A DNA stretch of 64,000 bases from Chara braunii (taxonomy: Eukaryota > Streptophyta > Charophyceae > Charales > Characeae), in assembly GCA_003427395.1 (NCBI GenBank), contig BFEA01000613.1:345315-409314 (forward strand), in the 5' to 3' direction. Shown one piece after another: positions 23,089 through 34,782 of the stretch. The first letter of the stretch is position 1. Every line of letters starts with the position of its first letter. Made by a program: the position numbers and the translations under genes. Under the pieces are notes generated by a model, which saw only the letters and a list, made by a program, of their open reading frames with translations, searched no databases and had not been told where the DNA came from.

Positions 23089-24560
23089 ATGTTTAACTTT
23101 GAGTTGGAGAGGATTCCCGGGGACAAGAACAGGGCAGATGGATTGAGCCGTATCAACTGGGACGGGGCGAATCAAGAATCAATTGAGGATACCCCACCAG
23201 TTGATGGGTTCTTGAACCAGGCAGAGGACGTCCGCCTCCACATAAATGAATGGTCGCTAAGGGTGCGTAGCTGCGTCACGCATCCTATATGGCTAGCACC
23301 AAGGGGGTACAAGCAGAAGGAGGAGTTGGTCCTCAAACCCTTCCAGGAAGAAGATCCGTGGGGGAGTAGGGATGTTGGCTGGATGATGAGGTTGGCATTG
23401 GCAGGGACACATAGTCTAGCGGAGGAGGTAAGGACGATAGAGGAAGGTCCGACCCTGATAGAGGAACATGAGCAACTGATGGGAGGAATGTACTTGCTCA
23501 CCAACACGCTCCTGCAGGGGAACTTTAGCCAGAGGAGCGCCGCAAGTTTAGAGGAGGTCGAGCTTCTTATTCCTGAGAGTCAGGACGACGAGTTCGAAGA
23601 GGGAGAGATCAAGGAGGCCTTCCATGTTGAGGAGTATGACGGGATCTATCGGGAATTGGGGTTACTCCTGTCGTGCGAAATAAGGGATAGGGACGCTAGT
23701 GCTAAAGCCCAGAAGATGAGGCATCTTTATGTAGTAAGAGATGACCATCTGTTTATAAAGCGACAAGTTGGGAACCCCAAGAGGATCGTATGTGGGAGGA
23801 ACCGGCAAATCGATGTCATAGCAGCCTTACACGATGGTATAGCAGGGGGGCACAGAGGGGTTAGTGCCACGTGCCCAAATGTAAGTGAGCTATACCATTG
23901 GGATGGAATGCTGACTATGGTCATCAAGTATTGTCAGTCATGTGTGCCTTGCCAACAGAGGTCAGCGCAAAGGCCTGGGGAGCCTCTACACCCAGGTTCG
24001 AAAGGGAAGTGGGGGCAGTCGTACACCTGGACCTCTTGTTCATGCCACTTGGGGAGGATGGAAGTAACTATATCTTCGATGCACGGGACAACGTTACTAG
24101 GTTTGTGGATGGTCGGGCTATCCGCACAAAGACTGACCCAGTTTTAGCAAGGTGCATCGAAGAGTACTACCTGCGTTAACCATTCGTCAAAGAATTTGTG
24201 ATGGACCGAGGGTCAGAATTCACCTGTAACGAGGTGCGGACTTTGCTTGCGGGATACGGCGTGGTAGCGAATTACACTACTGCCGCGCACCCCCAGGCAA
24301 ATGCACCTGTGGAAAGGGGACATAGTATCATCACGAATCTTTTGGCCAAATGGACGGAAGGGAAGCCTAACCAGTGACCGAAATTCCTGAGAGCAGCGTT
24401 CTTCGTAGAAAATGTTACAGTGAAAATGACTACCAAGTACGCGCCAGCCACACTATGGTACGGAAGGCATGCCACCTTTCCCATAGAAAGCTTCATGAAG
24501 ACGCGGAGGCGCCAGGACCTGGAAGGCATGCCACCTATATGGAGCCTGGACCTCAAGGCC
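23089..24560 (+). pseudogene. Ty3 integrase
   Basis: The segment starts with the tether ERIPGDKNRADGLSR. The HHCC zinc module is HDGIAGGHRG (near 23833) with CQSCVPCQQR (near 23932). A frameshift around 23960-24010 moves the catalytic core to another frame, where HLDLLF (first Asp), MDRGSEF (second Asp, near 24201) and APVERGH (Glu, near 24307) make up the DDE triad. In-frame stops TAA (24177-24179) and TGA (near 24375) interrupt it. The C-terminal part (TTKYAPATLWYG, FPIESFMKTRRR) is recognisable to about 24540, after which the sequence switches to gag-like coding in a different frame. Confidence 0.8.
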
Positions 24561-24835
24561 ATGTGGGATTGCCCTCGTGTCTTGAGGTGACTACTGAGAC
24601 CATGGGGACGCCTTCTGCATCGAGTTCGCAGGGGAGAAAGAAGAAGACTGCCAGATGGCACGATACCTCCTGTTTTTGGTGCAAGGAGAAAGGGCATAGA
24701 GCCGTGGACTGTCCAGAGCTCCTTGAGGATAAGGCCGGGGGGCGAGTTGTGGAGGTCGACGACAAATTCTATGACAGACAGGGCAGGGTAGTAGACGGAG
24801 CTCCAGATGGGGGCAGGGCTCAGTTATATAGGTAG
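24561..24835 (+). pseudogene. Orphan gag-type zinc knuckle after integrase
   Basis: The frame ending at 24835 holds ETMGTPSASSSQGRKKKT and then a CCHC knuckle CFWCKEKGHRAVDC at 24671-24712. An acidic tail with FYDRQGRVVDGAPDGG follows. The order of knuckle, D-rich segment and (F/I)xDRxG matches the gag knuckle at 19698 and its following IFDRWGTHIDPRTPGG, but the sequence is clearly a different gag subfamily. A zinc knuckle is expected in gag, not after integrase. I infer a recombination or template-switch junction near 24500-24600. It could also be a domain that this lineage really carries at the end of pol. Confidence 0.6.
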
Positions 24836-26953
24836 AACCAGGAGGAATTGTGTGAGTAGGGATCGGTCTGTCTATATATTGATAGGACTAGAGACCCTCG
24901 ACATACACAGGGCGGGGTTAAGGGTGTACATACCTTGAGTCAGTTGAGCGGGCCATAGATGTATGTGTGCGTAGGAGTGGCGGGATGAGTTTCTATCCGG
25001 TTATACATATGCGTTTGACTTTTGTTCACTTGTTTCCTCTTGAGTTTTTTCGTGGGCTACGACCCAGGGGTAGGACTCAACTGTGTGATATATGAGACCA
25101 TTTAGTTACATTTGGTTTTGTGGTTCAGAAGTTATTGTTGCTCTGAACGGGATTTGGGAGTTTACAGCACTCGGGATATGAGTTTCCCAGCAGGGGAGGA
25201 CAGGGGCCGGCCGTGCTGCGGATGTTAGGTGGATGCTATGTCCCCGAGTGTATTTGGTGAGCGTATAGTGGGGTTATGAGTCCTGCCAGACAGGCAGGGT
25301 ATTGAGTGGAGCGCTTGTATTCGGTTGTTGGGGGAGGCATTCTACTCCCTGAGTGTACTATGAGTTGAGATCATGTGGGACTTGTCTTGTGACGATCACT
25401 ATCACTCTCACATGTGTGGATTTATCTCGATGAGTGTTTAGCTTTGTGTGAGAGATGTACAGGATATATCTCATGGGCATGATTGTGTAAATCGTAAAGT
25501 TGTCTACCCTCCGGTATACTCGTGCGGTCTGCTGCAAGCGGACGAGAGGGCAGAGTATAAGGAAGGGAAGTGCAGTCTGTTTGTGAAAACTGTGGGAACC
25601 CTACGGGATTGATGGATTTAGGAATTTGCATGTTTGGTCATACGAAACATCGTTGCCCAAATCAGGGGACCCAGAGGGTGGCCCCTCAGTTTGAGTTGTT
25701 TGATGATTAAGACCCCCTTCATGATTCTGGTTTAGGTGGGAATTGCATTATATGGAGGCCCCTTCATGGTTTTGGAAGAGGTCATGAGAGGAGTCATCCC
25801 GTACAAAATAAGGGGATGACCGGGAAATCTTTTATGAGAGGCGCCCTTTACTAAAGTAAGGGCGAGTAAAAAGTTGACTGGTATGGAAAACATTGTTTGT
25901 ATTAATAAAGTTTGACGAGAAGGGACCATGTTTGCTTGAAGCATTTAAAAAGGGCAAGGGATGCCTCAGGATGGGCGACTGCTGGCTCTGATCAAGTCAG
26001 GAGCCGCGGCCATGTGAATCCGACAGGGATGGTTTGTGATTGAGCGAAGGATGTCGTGCCTATTATAGGAGGGCCGGTAAATGCCTTCAGACCCTTGCGT
26101 AGTCCCGCAATGGCCTGTGAGTTTGTTTGTGACGCCTCGCCTGGCCACCTGTGCTAATTCTGAGACATATTTAAAGGAATACAAAGTTAACGGTAAAGCT
26201 TAGTGCCACCTGGGCGCAACCCCTAGTGGATGGTTGCTAGTCGGCACAACCTGGCTGCGGGCCCGCAAGGTAAGAGTTTAAGGGGAGTTGCCCGCCCCAG
26301 GGAAATTACTTCGCGGGATAACAGTCGAGTCCTTTGGAGACCCTGATTGATTGATTATCAGGGACATACCTGTCGTTGTATAACCAGCGAGAGGATACCG
26401 CCGCTAAGGTAACAGTGCGGTGGGCCGTAGACCTGGCCCGATCAGCCAGACTACGGTGGACCCAGATGGGGACCTGGCATTTCTGTAATAGACTGCAGAG
26501 AAGCCCGAGAGAGGCTACAAGTTTATACGTGCGTATTTTGTTTGACTATGAGGAATTTGTTGAAGAAGGCAAATAATACCTTCATAGGTCCCACTCGAAG
26601 CCCGCGTCCCTAGTTATGGCTCTGCTTACGAGAAAGAGGCTAACTGGGACACCCAACGAGAAGCCGGCGGTTGTCTAGGATGAAGGGGAAGAGGATGGTT
26701 TGAGGGCCTTTGGAACTTATGCTGTAGTATTGACGCGTAATACACCGGCGTCCTGGTGTCAGGACAATGGAGACCCAGGTTGAAACCCTGGCAGCATATA
26801 GTTGTGTTGGCACGGTTTGATGGAGGCCTCGACCCTGAGTCTATTGGCTAATCGGATTGGTTCTGATCTCGTCAACATTTGGAATGTGAGGGAGTCTATA
26901 GCTTTTTGATCTGGCGACGCGACGGGGACGTCGCTTAATGTGGTCCGGTAAGC
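24836..26953. other. 3' internal non-coding part of Ty3 element
   Basis: No domain was recognised between the last pol-like codons and the 3' LTR. Short frames (for example plus 26376-26576) lack motifs. A small hairpin CCCTGAT/ATCAGGG lies near 26340-26362. The 30 bases before the LTR are not a clean purine tract. Confidence 0.5.
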
Positions 26954-27584
26954 TGTCGGCGCGAATACCCTTACAAGGGTACCTGCCCTGGTTTTTGCAA
27001 GTGGCAGAAAGGCTCGGTTCACCTGGATTTTGAGTGCCTGCACGGGAAAATGCGAGGGCCGTCCGCACGCGGGCAAGGGTCTGCCTTGTTCCAATAGGGA
27101 GTACGTGGGCGCGCAATTTAAGGCGCGCGTGTGATTTTTCTAATTCATTGAGCGGCCAGTGTGGCCGACCGACCCGGACCGTGTCTCGAGTTTGGTTAGG
27201 GCATGAAAGCTTGTCATTTGGCCAGGCGCGCGCGACCGATGGTAGGGCTGGTGCGCCGGTAGGCGCATGGGCCGGTCACGGCGCAGGGTGGTAGACCGGC
27301 GCGGATACTTAGGAGCCGTGGGTACAAATGTGGGCCGAAAAGGGGTAACCGGGCGATATCCTGGCAGGAACGCCGCGCGACACCGCCTTATATGGGAAGC
27401 CACGCCTGCAAGTCGCAAGCTTGGGCATAGCCCTACAGGTTACGGTGCTGGACTTGCGTGGAGGAGATTCGGGGATCGAGGTCGGCAGGCGGCAGCGCGG
27501 AGCAAAGGAGCAGCGAAGGGCTGAGGGGTTGAGGGTCCCGCGGGACTATCCCCTTTAGTTTTGTTAGGGGATTCCGCTCACGGG

Positions 27585-29406
27585 CCCACGCTGCAAGGAC
27601 AAGAAGGGGCGCCAGTCGGTCGCGCCCGGCGTTGGCCAGCCTCCCTATTTTCCTTCCTTTTTGCCTTTTGTTGTCTTAGTGCCAGCTGGCTTTCTTAGCT
27701 GGATAGGACAGCTGGAGCCGGACACCCGGCCTGGGGCTGGCTATGACCATAGGGCGCTGGTATAACAGGCACGCCTGTGAACTGCTGAGGCGGGGGCCTG
27801 TGTCGGACCTAGGAAGGGTCGCGCGACCACTCCGAAGTGCTCAAGGGGGCGGTGGCGTGCAGACCCTCTGGGAGTGGGGTAGTAGAGAGTCGCATGGCCC
27901 CTGCACGAGGGTGATATGAGTAGACCGTGACGGGGGGGGGGGGCGACGCCCACAATCGGGGAAAGAACCCGGATGTGAGATAGGCCGGGTACATACATGA
28001 GGAGGAGTGTAGGATCTCTGGGCCAACACGGGGAATTACCCCGGCCAAGATTTTTTGAATCCGTGACACTTGGAGGGGATACAGGGAGGGGGTTCGCATA
28101 GGCCGTCGTGCGGAGGCAATCTGTAGAGATCCGGGAGTGAACCCGGACGGGAATCGAGGCTTGGGCCACGCTCGATGTATACGGGGCGGCGGAACCTTTT
28201 CAAAGAGCGGGGAGATCCGCAATCCAAGAAAGATTCGTGTAGCGTCCATGCAGGGATGTTATTCGGGGCGAACCTGGATGGTAACTGGGTTAGGAGCGTG
28301 CAAAAAGCAAAAGAAAGAGGGGGAGGGGAGGATTTTTTTTCCTTTCTAGAGTTACCTTTTGTGTTTCCTTCCTTTTTTTTTCTTTGTTGTTTTTGTTTTT
28401 TTTTGTCGCGGCCGGCCAACTTGCTGACGAAGCCGAGTGGGGAGACTCGTCGGCCACTATATACAGTCTGGAAGGAACCCGGATGCACGCCGCGCCGGGT
28501 ACGGGCAGACAACCGGGGGGGGGGGGGGGGTCCCCTCGTGCAAAACCGTTGGGGCATCTAAAGAAATCAGGAGTGGACCTGGACGCGAATCGCGCGGGGT
28601 ACAGACGGAAAGGGGGATGGGCGTGACCACGAAGAACCGCATCGAGGAAGGGCCGATACAGAAAAGATCAGTCTGGCCCCTGCGCAAGGATGACATGCAT
28701 AAATCGGACGAAGACCCGAGCGCCCGCGACTTTTGTTTTTTTTGCTTGCTCACTTTTTCGTGGCGCGCTTCTGGGCAAACCGACGGGTGGTAGTAACGGA
28801 GCGGGCAGAGGTAAGCGAGGCAGCGGGCCAGCGGGAGGGTGACAGGCGGAGCGACGGCCATCACTGCGCAGGGAGAGAACGCAGACGCGGGCCTGGCTAG
28901 GTGCGTGCGGGGGTGGTGGTCGGAAGGGAGATGACGGGGCTGTGGACGCAGCGGACAGTGGGAGTGACAAGCCGAGCGGAGGGAGCCGAGCGGCACCGAG
29001 CGGTCGAGCTGGCCAGTGCGGCGGAGTGATGAACGTAGGGGTAGGAGGAGGAGGAGGTGAATCTGGCCGGGTCGCCGTGCCGGATGCGTTTAGTAAAGGA
29101 AACGATGGCAGGACGAGCTGGCGCATGCTAAGGAGGGGTAGGGGCGGACGCCGCGGAGGGTGAATACTGGCGGGGGGGGAGTTTTGGTCGACAGAATGAG
29201 TATCACAGGTGAAGAACAGGAAGGAGCGCGTTGGATACGGGATAGTAGGTGAGAAGGTAGAGGCGGGATGAGTTCCGCAGAGACGGGCGAAGGGGGAGAA
29301 ATGGTGTGAAGATACGAATGAATCGGTTTGAAGTTAGCGGAAGATTCATCCAAAGTTTTGACTAGCCCTGCGCGTAAAGAGCGGAGAGGGAGGCTTACTG
29401 GCGGGG
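27585..29406. other. 1.8-kb segment present only in the 3' LTR
   Basis: GC-rich, with G-runs near 27933 and 28517 and diffuse repeats of an (A)ACCCGGATG...CGGGTAC type motif (near 27968, 28141, 28478, 28578). The 5' LTR has only about 30 bp here, including ATAACAGGC, which also occurs at about 27762 in this copy. That favours a microhomology deletion in the 5' LTR over an insertion here. No coding domain and no terminal inverted repeat were seen. Confidence 0.55.
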
Positions 29407-30203
29407 TGAAGTGCTGTGCATCCCAACGAGCGGGCCTAGTGGTGAGGGTGTGGGGCCGGCCGCACAGTTAGAAGATCCGCCTGTTGACTGGTGGGACGTT
29501 CCTCCTAACAGACTCTGTAGACCGGGGCCAACTGCAGTAGTGCAAGCGCATTCCTGGCCTGCGTGGTGTGCGTATGGGCAGGCTGGGTGCCTGAGCCGTG
29601 CCAGGATGCTGAGTGTCGACAATATGACCATCTGTGATCCAACCCCTGACTGCTGAGGCTGGTGCTATACCCAGCAAGTGTCACGACGAGCCATGCTTGA
29701 CTGCACCACGTAAGGCTGGGTGCTGCTGCAGTTATTGGCAACGGCGGTAGTGCTTGCCATTGTTGGTCGGCTCAGATTGTTGCATATCCACTGCTGGGCT
29801 AGAAAGAAGAGGTAAGGCTCGGGGAGGTGGTCAGGATTGGACGAATAGAGGGTGGTGTTGTGAGCTGAAGGTCGCCGCAAAGTCACCTTGGCAGTTTGAC
29901 CCTGTTAACCAAGCTGTCACTTGGCCGCCATTGCGGGCCCCTCAGGCGTACGAGGAGTTGAAGGCCCTCTCAAGCGAGTCTGAGTGTTTTCTTCCTGAGT
30001 CTGAGAGTCTTACTCCTTCACATCCTACCCTTCTTACTCTAAGTCTGGTCCTTTGACACTGAGAGGAAGGCGGCAGGCGGGTGTGTGGCCCATAAACCGT
30101 GCCAAGGCCTTGTGGGAGGTTGCCCCACCGATTGCGGGAGCTCTGTCGGGACTCAGGCGGAGTCCTGGAGGCAGGGAACTGAGTGGTAATCCCTTGACTC
30201 CCT

Positions 30204-30210
30204 CTATAAA
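30204..30210 (+). promoter_or_regulatory. TATA-like box in 3' LTR
   Basis: Same CTATAAA context as at 13669. If active it would direct transcription out of the element towards the gene copies at 34783-37531. Confidence 0.35.
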
Positions 30211-30445
30211 CCCAGCTACATCCCCTACTTGTACATCTCTCTACGTTTGACTGAGGGTATTGTCTGGATCCTGTACTTTGGTTTTGGTTTGACTGTCAGG
30301 ACTTAAGTTAGACTGAAGTAAAGAAGCGTGTGTGCAATCTCAGTCTCAGTTTTTGCTGATTGCCTGAAAGCAGATTGTGAACGAAGTGGGTTGCATCTGG
30401 GGGAAGGCTGGGAGGAAGGCAGTTTGTGTGTAGTCTGACTGGGTC

Positions 30446-31390
30446 ATTAAGGCAGGGAGGTCCCCTTAAGTTTGGGGAAGCCCAACGCTTTGTTTATTTT
30501 TGGTTTGCAAGGAGCCTCACGCCGCTTTATAAGTTTAGGTAGCCTGAAGCTCTGGAAGTTGGATGTCCCCATAAGTTTGGGGAGACCTGGTGCTGTGAAT
30601 TGTTTGGAGGGTCAAGACGCTGTATAAGTTTAGGTGTCCTGGCTGCTCTGACTTGTGAGGGTTTGATTGTGGGTGGCTTTCAGGAACCCAATGCGCTCTA
30701 TGAGTTTAGGTACCTTGGGTTGCCTTGTTTTTTTTGGGGCTCTCTAAGTTTTTTTCGTTCTGAACAAGGAGCTATGAACCGCTCTATAAGTTTAGGTGGT
30801 TCAGCCCTTCTCTTGTTTTGTTCTAAGGGAGTAATTATGACAAGGGACAGGCCGCTCTATGAGTTTAGGTAGCCTATCCCACTGCCTCGCACAGATTGGG
30901 TCAGAGAGAAACGAACATGGCTGAGGATCAGACCGCTCTATAAGTTTAGGTAGTCTGACTCAATGCCTCGCACATGTTGCAACCTAATGGATATAAATTG
31001 GCTATTTTGTATTACTATGCTATTACGAACAGACTGGTCAGGCCGCTCTATAAGTTTAGGTAGCCTGACTATAGCGTATCACAACAGAAAAGATTATAAC
31101 TAAGAGATATAATCGAAGGTAAACTTGGGTGGGCTGAGCAATGTTCTAAGTTGAGCGGCTCAACCTTATGTCCCTTTGAAGACTAAGCTCAGAGAGGTAT
31201 ATACAAATTGACTATTTAAACAGTCAGGGCGGTTAGAGCGGCCTACCCATACGCCCAAAGAAGAGAGAAGTAGTTGTGCCCTCTATTTGTGTATACCTCG
31301 CCGAGTTAGAACGCTCTATAAGTTTAGGTATTCTGACTTTAAGCCTGGCTAAGGTGGGTGCGCTCTGTAAGTTAAGGTGCCCTGACCTCT
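30446..31390 (+). ncRNA. Hairpin array 1, 3' LTR copy
   Basis: Same units as at 13916-14860. Some stems are kept (GTCAGGC/GCCTGAC near 31036, TGAACC/GGTTCA near 30775) and one is longer (GGGACAGGC/GCCTATCCC near 30843). Others have lost pairing (GTCAAGAC/GTCCTGGC near 30611, AACCCAATG opposite CCTTGGGTT near 30685). Confidence 0.6.
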
Positions 31391-31679
31391 GCCTTATGTA
31401 AGTTGGGTATGAGGGGATAACCCACTGAAAGGTCATGAATTATTGTTTGCTCAGATTGGCTTGGGGATGGTGAGAGTACTTACCTTTGTGGTCTGGCCTG
31501 CCTGTGGCTGAGTGAGGTTACTACTTGGTCTGGGTTTCAGGTTGACATGTAGTTGCTTTAGAGGCTCGCCACGTGCTAGAGCGATAGGAGTTCGGTCAAT
31601 TGCTGCATTTTCCGAGCTGGCTTTATTTTACTTCGATCAATTCTTGCATTTTCTGAGATCTTTTGTTTTACTTGGCTTT

Positions 31680-32225
31680 GTATAAATTTTGGCAAGCTAC
31701 TTTCTCTACGGGAAGCGCTGCCGAAATTTCTACAAATCCAAGGAGTTAGTCAACTTTTGACTTGTCAAAGTTCAACTTATCTATTCTTTATATCTGACTT
31801 AGTAAAAATTTGAAAAGTCTCCTTTTCTAAAGGGAATGCTGCCCAAATTTTTGCTAATTCAGGGAGTTCGACAAAATTGGACTTTGAGAAGTCAGAGTTA
31901 TCTTCAGATTCTGAACTTAGCCTTGTATAAATTTTGGAATAACACTCTTCTAAAGGGAGTGCTGCCAAAATTTCTGCAAAACTAAGGAATTAGTTAAATC
32001 TTGTCTAAGTTGAACTCAAGTTGCCTTGTGAATTCATATCTGACCTAGTATAAATCTGGGAAGTCTCCCTTTCTAAAGGGAGTGCTGTCCAGATTTCTAC
32101 TGATTCAGGGAGTTAGACAGAATTTGATTTTCCAGAGTTGGAGCTTATTTCTGCTTTCATATTTCGGTTGATATAAAATTTGAAAAGGTACTTTTCCTGC
32201 GGGAAGCGCTGCCGAAATGTCCTTG
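31680..32225 (+). ncRNA. Hairpin array 2, 3' LTR copy
   Basis: Same units of about 123 bp as at 15149-15690. The first unit pairs better here: AAATTTTGGCA opposite TGCCGAAATTT, with only one wobble. Confidence 0.5.
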
Positions 32226-34558
32226 ATGTAGCGAAGTTAGATTATATTTTGACAGGTGACGATTCTGACGATCCACCCTGGGTAGGGAAGATTCTGCCAT
32301 TAGTCTACCTTTGCTTTGGGTACTGGTTTAGAGGTAGACTTAGACTTAGTTGGAAGATAACTTGGGGAGAGAATGTGCTATGGAGGTTCATCCCCCATGT
32401 GCTGATGATTTAGCTTGGGCGTTTGACCTATCTTGTGTTACAGGTCCTTTGGGGTGTCTGATTCAAAGTTCAGGACGAGATTCAGCTTGATCCCTTGAGG
32501 ATCGTCTTCTGTTATCACTGATAACAGGTCGGTTGCCGATTCGTCGGTCTTCGACTCAATTTCAACTCATTCCTCATACTCAACCTAAAAGGCTTTAGCC
32601 CTGGTGATTTTTACCGTTTGTTAAGGGTTTCACCCGGACTTTTATTGAATGACCATTTAACAAAGGTACTGAGTATTTAATTGAGGTTGGTAGGACTGGC
32701 AGTCGGGGCTTCCATGGCTAAAGCGAAGGGGTATGAGCATAGAGAATGGTTGGGGTTGACTCCGTGTAGTGCGCGTTTTGTTGCTTGATTCTTGGTGTGG
32801 TTGCAAGTATGTCCTGTGACTCAGATTTGGATTTGGGCTGCCTGCAATCTCATATATATATACATGGTTGTGAGGAATCCTACTGTGCGTGTGAGAAGTG
32901 ATCGTCCTTACTCTATCCCCCCTTCAGTATGTGTGCGTGGATATACGTATGATGAGTGTTCGGGTGGCCTAGAAGGCCAGGTTAACAACCGCGTGAGAGT
33001 TGGGATTGAGGGACAGGGAAGACCCCCCCCTTTGGCCTATTTTGCGTCTTGGGGCTTTCTTAGTCGGACGTTGGTCCTGGGCCGGGATTCGAGGTCCTTG
33101 TCCAGGACATCCCAAGCCCTAGGCCCTGAAGAGGAGGATTCTCCCCTTGCCTAAAGCCTATTTACTTTGGCCGGCGGGACACTCCACCTGAAAGGCGGGG
33201 ACGTCGTGAGGGCCGAACGGCGTGTGGTTCAGCCGTTCAATATCGTGAGGGGTAACCCCTCGCGATGAGTTTCTTCAGCCATTTAATATCGCGAGGCCGA
33301 AGTCGCGGTTACCACATACGATTGGCATCAGTGGTTGGCATAAGGTTGGCCTGCGGCCGCACAATTTTATATCAAGGCCTGCGCGCGACGCCTCGCCGCC
33401 CCGACGTTTAAAAGTTATGGGACTGTCGGGCTTGCGCGTAGGCTCAGCGCTTGGGATTATTGTAGGTCGCCGGCACTGCCCACAGAGGGGAAGCGTGTCC
33501 CAAGGCCATGAATTTTGTTTTAGAGGCCAGGAGACCCTTGCCCTATCCCCTCTTCTTGGGTTCGTGCGCGTCTAGTTGCTTCTTAGGGATTTTTATGGTT
33601 GGACGTTGTAGTCCGTGAGAGCTGTCAAATTCAAACCCATTGACTTTCGCCCAGGCCCCGGGGAGGACCCACCCCTAGGGCCGCGAGAGACGACTACCAC
33701 CACAGGCATGGGCGTGTGTACCACCCACTCTGTATAAGGGTGCCGAAGAGGGTGTGTGGTCTTCAACCGCGCATAGCGGTTGTCCAGGGTCGAGATATTA
33801 ACCCTCAAGGCGCGTGTCAGCCGACACTTGAGTGTCGAACGTGACCCTCGAGACTAACGAGGACCGCACGAGTATGGGTACCACATGGTACGCCATCGTT
33901 GTGACCGCTTGCGTGCGCTTGCATCGCGAGTCAATATGAGTTAGCCCTGCGTCCGCGCGATTTTTATACTAAGTCTCGCACACGACACCTATCTGATTTC
34001 CGCGTCGGGAAGTTATGGGTTGGCTACCGAGGGACTAGGAGTGTTGTCGCGTTGTTTGTGTTGTGTCGTGTTGTACGCGCGTGTGTGTGTTTTATTTTTG
34101 TCTCGTAAAGTGGTGTGCGCGTGGTGTGTGGGATGCGTCCTAGTCGACTTACGTCGAGCCACGCTTGCGACTTCAGCCCCCCAAGAAGTCGGTTCGCGTG
34201 CGGGTCCAATAGGCGTATTACCGCGCGTACCCCCTATGCTACAGCGAACGAGAAACGCCCTCGACTGGTCCACCTCTGCGATTGCAACCGAATAACTTTC
34301 GTATTGTGGACTGGTAGCTCGGCGGGGATACGCCCAGCGAAGGGAGGTGACAGCTCCCGTAAGGTGGAGGTAAGGTGTGCCTCACGTAGGCCCTATCCTG
34401 TCGTAGGGGCTCGCGAGAGGTATGGGTGGCGCACTCGGCCGGAGCGACCTAAGGAAGCTTCATCTGCGTGTTCGTGACGAGGTTGGTCCAACTCCTGCGT
34501 GACGCGGCCGAGAGGGTCCCGCACTACCACGCGAGGTGCCGGACCGATGCGCGCGACA

Positions 34559-34701
34559 GCGCTGTGCATTGGGGGATAGTCTACAGGAATGTGGCAGTAG
34601 GGGAGACGTTCCTAGATGGGGTAAGGGGGTTGATGTACTAGGAGGAGGACGACCTCAGTGACGAAGATGAAGATGAAGGGATAGAGGACTGTGACTTCTA
34701 A
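34559..34701 (+). pseudogene. Unknown tandem gene family, copy A, 3' part
   Basis: Continues the gene broken at 12219. After the duplicated GCGC the codons read on in the same phase and give VGETFLDGVRGL, matching IGESYLAGVAEL in the copy at 36683. An in-frame TAG at 34639-34641 and an acidic tail (DLSDEDEDEG) precede the stop at 34699-34701. Confidence 0.7.
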
Positions 34702-34782
34702 GAGGGGTAGGGTTACTTAACTTAGGGAGGACGGGTAGCTTGGTATTGTGCAGGAAAGGGAAAGATGACTAGAGAAGAAAGG

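Larger units (their letters stand above)
12220..34558 (+). mobile_element. Ty3/gypsy LTR retrotransposon with giant LTRs
   Basis: The element begins TGTCGACGCG and ends GCGCGACA, so its ends are TGTCG...CGACA. The internal region runs 17940-26953, with a tRNA-Asp primer site just after the 5' LTR and gag, protease, reverse transcriptase, RNase H and integrase in Ty3 order. GCGC precedes the 5' end (12216-12219) and follows the 3' end (34559-34562), giving a 4-bp target duplication, or 5 bp with ambiguous edges because the site is the palindrome AGCGCT. Removing the element joins the flanking gene in frame. The coding part carries at least seven nonsense codons and a few frameshifts, so it is not autonomous now. 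No convincing polypurine tract is visible before the 3' LTR. Confidence 0.85.
26954..34558 (+). repeat. 3' LTR (7.6 kb)
   Basis: Begins TGTCGGCGCG and ends GCGCGACA. It matches the 5' LTR except for an extra segment at about 27585-29406. Base differences from the 5' copy are several percent outside 29470-30401, where the two are identical. Confidence 0.85.

Noticed and set aside
12872-34558. LTR start at 12872/29407 (TGAAGTGCTG)
   Set aside because: Homology between the copies also covers 12220-12838 and 26954-27580, and only the TGTCG start gives a target duplication and an in-frame empty site.
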